A stretch of DNA of 9,923 nt from an uncultured Paracoccaceae bacterium (GTDB lineage: Bacteria; Pseudomonadota; Alphaproteobacteria; Rhodobacterales; Rhodobacteraceae). The DNA lies in NCBI GenBank assembly GCA_937907485.1, contig CALESR010000161.1:1-9923 (forward strand), read 5' to 3'. Positions 5,995 through 9,923 of this stretch are shown here, piece after piece (the first letter of the stretch is position 1; each line of letters starts with the position of its first letter). The notes under the pieces were generated by a model. The model worked only from the letters and a program-made list of their open reading frames with translations. It was not told the DNA's origin and searched no databases. The position numbers and the translations under genes are program-made.

Positions 5995-6423
5995 ATGGCC
6001 GACGCAGTCACCCGCCCCACCGACCGCCCGGTCGACGCATTCCTCGCGGCTGTAGAACCTGCGCGTCGACGCGACGAGGGGGTGGCACTGGACCGGCTGT
6101 TCCGGCAGGTCACCGGCTTTCGGCCGCGCATGTGGGGGCCGTCGATGGTGGGTTATGGGCGTTACGCCTATCGCTATGCCAGCGGGCATTCGGGCGAATC
6201 GCTGGCCACGGGCTTTAGCCCGCGCAAGGCGCAACTGGTGGTCTATATTCTGCCCGGCTATGCCGACCACGGCGCGATCCTGTCACGGCTTGGGCCGCAC
6301 AAACTGGGCAAATCCTGCCTCTATCTGGTCTCGCTGGCCAAGGTGGATCAGGAGGCGCTGGCCGATCTGATCCGCGCCGGTCTGGAAGGCCTGTCGCGGC
6401 ACTGGCCCGTTCTACCCGAATAG
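5995..6423 (+). CDS. DUF1801 domain-containing protein
   Basis: The 142-residue product matches the DUF1801 (YdhG-like) family: MWGPSMVGYGRYAYRYASG at residues 46-64, then ATGFSPRKAQLVVYILPGY at 71-89, and LGPHKLGKSCLYLVSLAKVD at 99-118. No signal peptide or membrane segment is seen, so it is probably cytoplasmic. The biochemical role of the family is not established to my knowledge; it has a small mixed alpha/beta fold without an assigned reaction. The ATG at 5995 is preceded by GGAGG at 5986-5990. It lies 54 bp after fliL in the same direction with no obvious terminator between, so it could be read from the flagellar operon. Nothing in the sequence links it to motility. Its 3' end overlaps the tail of a minus-strand open frame (6348-6761). 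Confidence 0.88.
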   Translation: MADAVTRPTDRPVDAFLAAVEPARRRDEGVALDRLFRQVTGFRPRMWGPSMVGYGRYAYRYASGHSGESLATGFSPRKAQLVVYILPGYADHGAILSRLGPHKLGKSCLYLVSLAKVDQEALADLIRAGLEGLSRHWPVLPE

Positions 6424-6761
6424 CCCTCTGCGTAGGTCATGGGTCCGGCGCCGGGCAATGTTTGCGGCACACCACCGATACAACTGCCCGCGGTCTCCCG
6501 GGCGACCCACACATGACCGGCAAAGGACTGCATGTCGGTGCTCTCACCCGGCAGGACGGCGGCGCGGTTGAAGGGACCGGTGGCGCGGTCGACGTCGAAC
6601 GTCACAGGGCTGGCACCATGACTGCCTGGGGCAGCGAACACCAGTTGCCACACCTCCATAAGCATCCAGAGCAATGCCTCAGGTGCCGCCATTCCGGGCG
6701 ATCCCGGCGCTGCAATCATGGAATCGGCCCGCGTCGAAGCCGGCAAGGGCCGTCCAGCCAC
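6348..6761 (-). CDS. Possible small VHL-beta-like protein or gene remnant
   Basis: This minus-strand frame could encode 137 residues from a GTG at 6759-6761, which has GAGGAGG 5 nt upstream (complement of 6767-6773). The frame is open further, back to a stop at 6828-6830. A hydrophobic stretch (ALLWMLMEVWQLVFAA, about residues 29-44) is followed by a segment resembling the beta domain of the von Hippel-Lindau protein. It has QLVF and SPVTFDVD, then LPG, then SFAGHVWVARE (79-89), where human VHL has SYRGHLWLFRD. Codons in this core end mostly in G or C, as in real genes here. The last 25 codons are antisense to the DUF1801 gene and contain AGA/AGG codons, so the natural end may be lost. It lies 149 bp downstream of carB on the same strand. 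Coding status and homology are both unproven; a decayed gene is equally possible. Confidence 0.42.
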   Translation of the reverse strand: MAGRPLPASTRADSMIAAPGSPGMAAPEALLWMLMEVWQLVFAAPGSHGASPVTFDVDRATGPFNRAAVLPGESTDMQSFAGHVWVARETAGSCIGGVPQTLPGAGPMTYAEGYSGRTGQCRDRPSRPARIRSASAS

Positions 6762-6766
6762 GCGCG

Positions 6767-6773
6767 CCTCCTC
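6767..6773 (-). promoter_or_regulatory. Putative ribosome binding site of VHL-like frame
   Basis: The minus strand reads GAGGAGG here, 5 nt before a GTG at 6761. It is a strong Shine-Dalgarno match and the main reason for preferring this start over a TTG at 6809 or an ATG at 6719. Confidence 0.4.
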
Positions 6774-6837
6774 AATGAACCTGCTGCGCGATCGCGCCTG
6801 CAGGTCCAAGGATCGACAACAACGCGGTCAAACCCGG

Positions 6838-6882
6838 GTGCGCAGTCTGACTCCCGCCAGACTGGCGGTCGGGATTGCGCAC
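6838..6882 (-). terminator. Nested inverted repeat downstream of carB
   Basis: Outer arms GTGCGCA (6838-6844) and TGCGCAC (6876-6882) are perfect 7-bp inverted repeats. They enclose CCGCCAG (6854-6860) and CTGGCGG (6862-6868), an inner hairpin. A competing stem, CAGTCTG (6843-6849) with CAGACTG (6858-6864), overlaps both. On the minus strand the element begins 28 nt past the carB stop, a usual place for a terminator. No good T-tract follows (only TTT a few bases later), so an intrinsic terminator is uncertain; an RNA 3'-end stabiliser or a pause hairpin is possible. Confidence 0.4.
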
Positions 6883-6910
6883 ATTGGTGGGTTCGAAGCA
6901 AGAAACGGCG

Positions 6911-9900
6911 TCAGCCCTGCAGAGTGCGCACGCCGTAACCCTCGCGCCGGGCCATCATCGCCTGAGTGGCGGCGATGGCGCCTGCGGCGGTGGTGAAATA
7001 GGGGATCTTGTCCATCAGCGCGACGCGGCGGATGTCACGGCTGTCGGCCACAGCCTGTGCGCCTTCGGTGGTGTTGTAGACCAGCGTGATGTCGCCATTC
7101 TTCAACCGGTCCACGATGTTGGGCCGCCCTTCATAGACCTTGGCCACAGCGGTCGTGGCGATGCCTTCGGCGGTCAGCCAGCCCGCCGTGCCGCTGGTGG
7201 CGACCACTTCAAACCCCAACCCAGCCAGATCGCGGATCGCTCCGGCCAGTGCCGCGGTCTTGTCGGTGTCGCGCACCGAGACAAAAACGCGTCCCCCTTC
7301 GGGCAGGATCGTGCCTGCGCCCATCTGCGCCTTCAGGAAGGCCAGCGGGAAGGACCGATCCCAGCCCATCACTTCGCCGGTCGACCGCATTTCCGGCCCC
7401 AGCAGCGTGTCCACGCCGGGGAACCGCGCAAAGGGCAGCACCGCTTCCTTGACGCTGAACCACGGGGTTTTCGGATCAGCCAGGGTCAGCGGATCGGCCA
7501 GCGGCAACGGGCTGTCGGGGCCGACACCCTCGGGATAGGCGGCACGCATCGGGAAATTCGCCATCGGTTCGCCGGCCATCAGCCGGGCGGCGATGCTGGC
7601 GATGGCCGAATCGGTCGCCTTGGCGACGAAGGGCACGGTACGGCTGGCGCGAGGATTGACCTCGAGGACAAAGATCACCCCGTCCTTGATGGCGAATTGC
7701 ACGTTCATCAGGCCGACGACGCCCAGAGCGAGGGCCATCTTCACCGTCTGCTCTTTCAGTTCGGCGACGGTCTGGGCCGACAGCGAATGCGGCGGAAGGC
7801 AGCAGGCGCTGTCACCCGAGTGCACGCCCGCCTCCTCGATATGCTCCATGATTCCGGCAACATGCACGGTCTTGCCGTCGCTCAACGCATCGACATCGAC
7901 CTCGATGGCACCGCTGAGATAGCTGTCCAGCAACACCGGGCTCTTGCCCGAAACCGTCACGGCGTTGGTGATATAGCGCTTCAACTGGTCCATGTCGCGC
8001 ACGATTTCCATCGCGCGCCCGCCCAGCACATAGGACGGCCGGATCACCAGCGGAAAGCCGATCCGCTCTGCAATTTCAATAGCTTGCGCGTCGGACGAGG
8101 CGATGCCGTTGATCGGTTGGCGCAGGTCCAGCCGCTGCAGCAACTGCTGGAACCGCTCGCGGTCCTCGGCGAGGTCGATGGCATCGGGCGAGGTGCCGAG
8201 GATCGGAATTCCCTCGGCCTGCAGCGCGTCGGCCAGTTTCAGCGGCGTCTGGCCACCGAATTGCACGATCACCCCGTGCAGGGTGCCGTTCGACTGCTCG
8301 ACCCGCAGGATTTCCAGCACATGCTCCAGCGTCAGCGGCTCGAAATAGAGCCGGTCCGACGTGTCGTAGTCGGTCGAAACCGTCTCGGGGTTGCAGTTGA
8401 TCATGATGGTTTCATAGCCCGCGTCGGTCAGGGCATAGCAGGCATGGCAGCAGCAATAATCGAACTCGATCCCCTGACCGATCCGGTTCGGCCCGCCACC
8501 CAGAATGACCACTTTCTTGCGGTTCGAGGGCCGCGCCTCGCATTCGACATCGCCCATCGCGGGCATTTCATAGGTCGAATACATATAGGGCGTCTGCGCC
8601 TCGAATTCGGCGGCGCAGGTGTCGATGCGCTTGAAAACTGCGGTCACATTGAGCGCCCTGCGCAGGTGGCGGACCTCGGTTTCGGACTTGCCACACAGGG
8701 TGGCCAGCCGCGCATCGGTAAAGCCGAGGATCTTCAGCGCCCGGATGCCGGCGGTATCGGTCGGCAGGCCCTTGGCGCGGACGTCGGCCTCGGCCTCGAT
8801 GATCTCGCGGATGCGGGCCAGGAACCAGGGGTCAAAGGCAGTGACGCGGTTGATCTCGTCATTGGTCAGACCGTGGCGCATCGCCTGCGCGATGACGCGG
8901 AGCCGGTCTGGGGTCTGTTGGGCTAGGGCCTTGAAAATGGATGCTTTTTCCGGGGCGCCGGGAATGGCGATCTCATCAAAACCGCTGAGGCCGGTCTCCA
9001 GCGAGGCCAGCGCCTTTTGCATCGATTCGTGGATCGTGCGGCCAATGGCCATCGCCTCGCCCACCGATTTCATCGCCGTTGTCAGATTCGGTTCCGAACC
9101 GGGGAATTTTTCAAAGGCAAAGCGCGGGATCTTGGTGACGACATAGTCGATGGTCGGCTCGAACGAGGCAGGGGTTACCTTGGTGATGTCATTGTCCAGT
9201 TCGTCGAGCGTATAGCCCACGGCCAGTTTCGCCGCGACCTTGGCAATCGGAAAGCCCGTCGCCTTGGACGCCAACGCCGACGAGCGCGACACACGCGGGT
9301 TCATCTCGATCACCACCATGCGGCCATCCGCCGGGTTGATCGCCCATTGCACGTTGGACCCGCCGGTTTCCACGCCGATCTCGCGCAGGACGGCGATGCT
9401 GCCGTTGCGCATGATCTGGTATTCCTTGTCGGTCAGGGTCAGCGCCGGGGCGACGGTGATGGAATCGCCGGTATGCACGCCCATCGGGTCGACGTTTTCG
9501 ATCGAGCAGACGATGATCGCGTTGTCCGCCTTGTCGCGGACGACCTCCATCTCGAATTCTTTCCAGCCCAGCAGCGATTCATCGACCAGCACCTGCGCGA
9601 CCGGGCTGGCCTCGAGGCCGCTTTTCACGATCGCCTCATAGTCGTCGCGATTATAGGCCACGCCGCCACCGGTGCCGCCCAGCGTAAAGGCGGGCCGGAT
9701 GATCGCCGGCAGGCCGACAAAGTCCAGCGCCTCGACGGCTTCGCGAACACCGGCTGCGATGTCATACTTGCCCGAGGGCAACTTTGGCGCGGCAATGATC
9801 GTCGCCTTGGGGTTTTCCAGCCCGATACGATCCATCGCTTCGCGGAACAGCTTGCGGTCCTCGGCCATCTCGATTGCCTGCCGGTTGGCGCCGATCAGTT

Positions 9901-9923
9901 GCACGCCGAACTGGTCCAGAACC
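6911..9923 (-). CDS. carB: Carbamoyl-phosphate synthase large subunit (5'-truncated by window)
   Basis: CarB makes carbamoyl phosphate from bicarbonate, two ATP and ammonia supplied by CarA, feeding pyrimidine and arginine synthesis. The window holds the C-terminal 1003 codons; the frame runs off the right edge, and E. coli CarB is 1073 residues, so roughly the first 110 are missing. Seen in order: the first ATP-grasp domain with IIRPAFTLGGTGGGVAYNR and VIEMNPRVSRSSALASKATG; the oligomerisation region with RIDTCAAEFEAQTPYMYSTY; the second synthetase half with LGGGPNRIGQGIEFDYCC, VIRPSYVLGGRAMEIV and LEVNPRASRTVPFVAKATD; and the MGS-like allosteric domain (about 6914-7300) with TSGTA, KVYEGRPNI and VYNTTEG, the positions that bind UMP in E. 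coli. A proline-rich insert precedes WFSVKEAVLPF. The stop TGA is the complement of 6911-6913. It converges on the flagellar operon and is functionally unrelated. Confidence 0.97.
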   Translation of the reverse strand, partial: VLDQFGVQLIGANRQAIEMAEDRKLFREAMDRIGLENPKATIIAAPKLPSGKYDIAAGVREAVEALDFVGLPAIIRPAFTLGGTGGGVAYNRDDYEAIVKSGLEASPVAQVLVDESLLGWKEFEMEVVRDKADNAIIVCSIENVDPMGVHTGDSITVAPALTLTDKEYQIMRNGSIAVLREIGVETGGSNVQWAINPADGRMVVIEMNPRVSRSSALASKATGFPIAKVAAKLAVGYTLDELDNDITKVTPASFEPTIDYVVTKIPRFAFEKFPGSEPNLTTAMKSVGEAMAIGRTIHESMQKALASLETGLSGFDEIAIPGAPEKASIFKALAQQTPDRLRVIAQAMRHGLTNDEINRVTAFDPWFLARIREIIEAEADVRAKGLPTDTAGIRALKILGFTDARLATLCGKSETEVRHLRRALNVTAVFKRIDTCAAEFEAQTPYMYSTYEMPAMGDVECEARPSNRKKVVILGGGPNRIGQGIEFDYCCCHACYALTDAGYETIMINCNPETVSTDYDTSDRLYFEPLTLEHVLEILRVEQSNGTLHGVIVQFGGQTPLKLADALQAEGIPILGTSPDAIDLAEDRERFQQLLQRLDLRQPINGIASSDAQAIEIAERIGFPLVIRPSYVLGGRAMEIVRDMDQLKRYITNAVTVSGKSPVLLDSYLSGAIEVDVDALSDGKTVHVAGIMEHIEEAGVHSGDSACCLPPHSLSAQTVAELKEQTVKMALALGVVGLMNVQFAIKDGVIFVLEVNPRASRTVPFVAKATDSAIASIAARLMAGEPMANFPMRAAYPEGVGPDSPLPLADPLTLADPKTPWFSVKEAVLPFARFPGVDTLLGPEMRSTGEVMGWDRSFPLAFLKAQMGAGTILPEGGRVFVSVRDTDKTAALAGAIRDLAGLGFEVVATSGTAGWLTAEGIATTAVAKVYEGRPNIVDRLKNGDITLVYNTTEGAQAVADSRDIRRVALMDKIPYFTTAAGAIAATQAMMARREGYGVRTLQG

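Noticed and set aside
6445..6454. CCGGCGCCGG palindrome just after the DUF1801 stop, as a possible terminator
   Set aside because: It is too short to form a useful hairpin with a loop and has no T-tract after it.
5960..6619. 13-bp direct repeat GGGCTGGCACCAT at 5960-5972 and 6607-6619, flanking the DUF1801 gene
   Set aside because: A repeat of this length is expected by chance in about 10 kb of GC-rich sequence. The second copy lies inside the VHL-like frame, and no other sign of insertion was seen.
6890..6897. GGTTCGAA, like a tRNA T-loop
   Set aside because: Flanking bases do not form a T-stem and no acceptor, D or anticodon arms can be assembled around it.
6462..6938. Plus-strand open frame across the convergent intergenic region
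   Set aside because: It has no ribosome binding site, no recognisable domain, and is the antisense shadow of the minus-strand VHL-like frame.
6875..8926. Very long plus-strand open frame (about 683 codons) opposite carB
   Set aside because: It is antisense to conserved CarB sequence, has low-complexity His/Arg/Gly/Gln-rich composition and no recognisable domain. Such shadow frames are common in GC-rich genes.

Overview
This window looks like a chromosomal segment of a high-GC alphaproteobacterium, most likely a member of the Rhodobacteraceae/Roseobacter group. I infer this from the strongly GC-rich third codon positions, the compact order fliI | flgB-flgC-fliE-fliQ-flgF-flgG-flgA-flgH-fliL, the short FlgA, and the CarB sequence. 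No database search was possible, so family assignments rest on recognising protein motifs.

Layout: (1) 16-1326, minus strand: fliI, the ATPase of the flagellar type III export apparatus. (2) 1327-1427: a short divergent promoter region with a perfect 7-bp inverted repeat. (3) 1428-5940, plus strand: nine tightly packed genes (gaps of 10 bp or less, or a 1-base overlap, apart from 11-14 bp at flgC/fliE and around flgH). They encode rod proteins (FlgB, FlgC, FlgF, FlgG), the MS-ring/rod adaptor FliE, the export-gate subunit FliQ, the P-ring chaperone FlgA, the L-ring lipoprotein FlgH and a FliL-type stator-associated protein. (4) 5995-6423, plus strand: a DUF1801-family protein of unknown role, 54 bp after fliL. 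(5) 6424-6910: a region between convergent genes. It holds a minus-strand open frame (6348-6761) with unexpected resemblance to the beta domain of the von Hippel-Lindau protein, and a nested inverted repeat (6838-6882) just downstream of carB. I see nothing else of note between 6762 and 6837. (6) 6911-9923, minus strand: most of carB, the large subunit of carbamoyl-phosphate synthase; its 5' end lies outside the window.

The flagellar genes encode successive layers of one machine. FliI and FliQ drive and gate export, and FliE joins the MS ring and gate to the proximal rod (FlgB, FlgC). FlgF and FlgG continue the rod, FlgA and FlgH serve the outer rings, and FliL sits beside the stator. carB is an unrelated housekeeping gene for pyrimidine and arginine synthesis.

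The most interesting item is the VHL-beta-like minus-strand frame between the DUF1801 gene and carB. It keeps Ser, His and Trp at positions that in human VHL contact hydroxyproline. It may be a small real gene or a decaying remnant.
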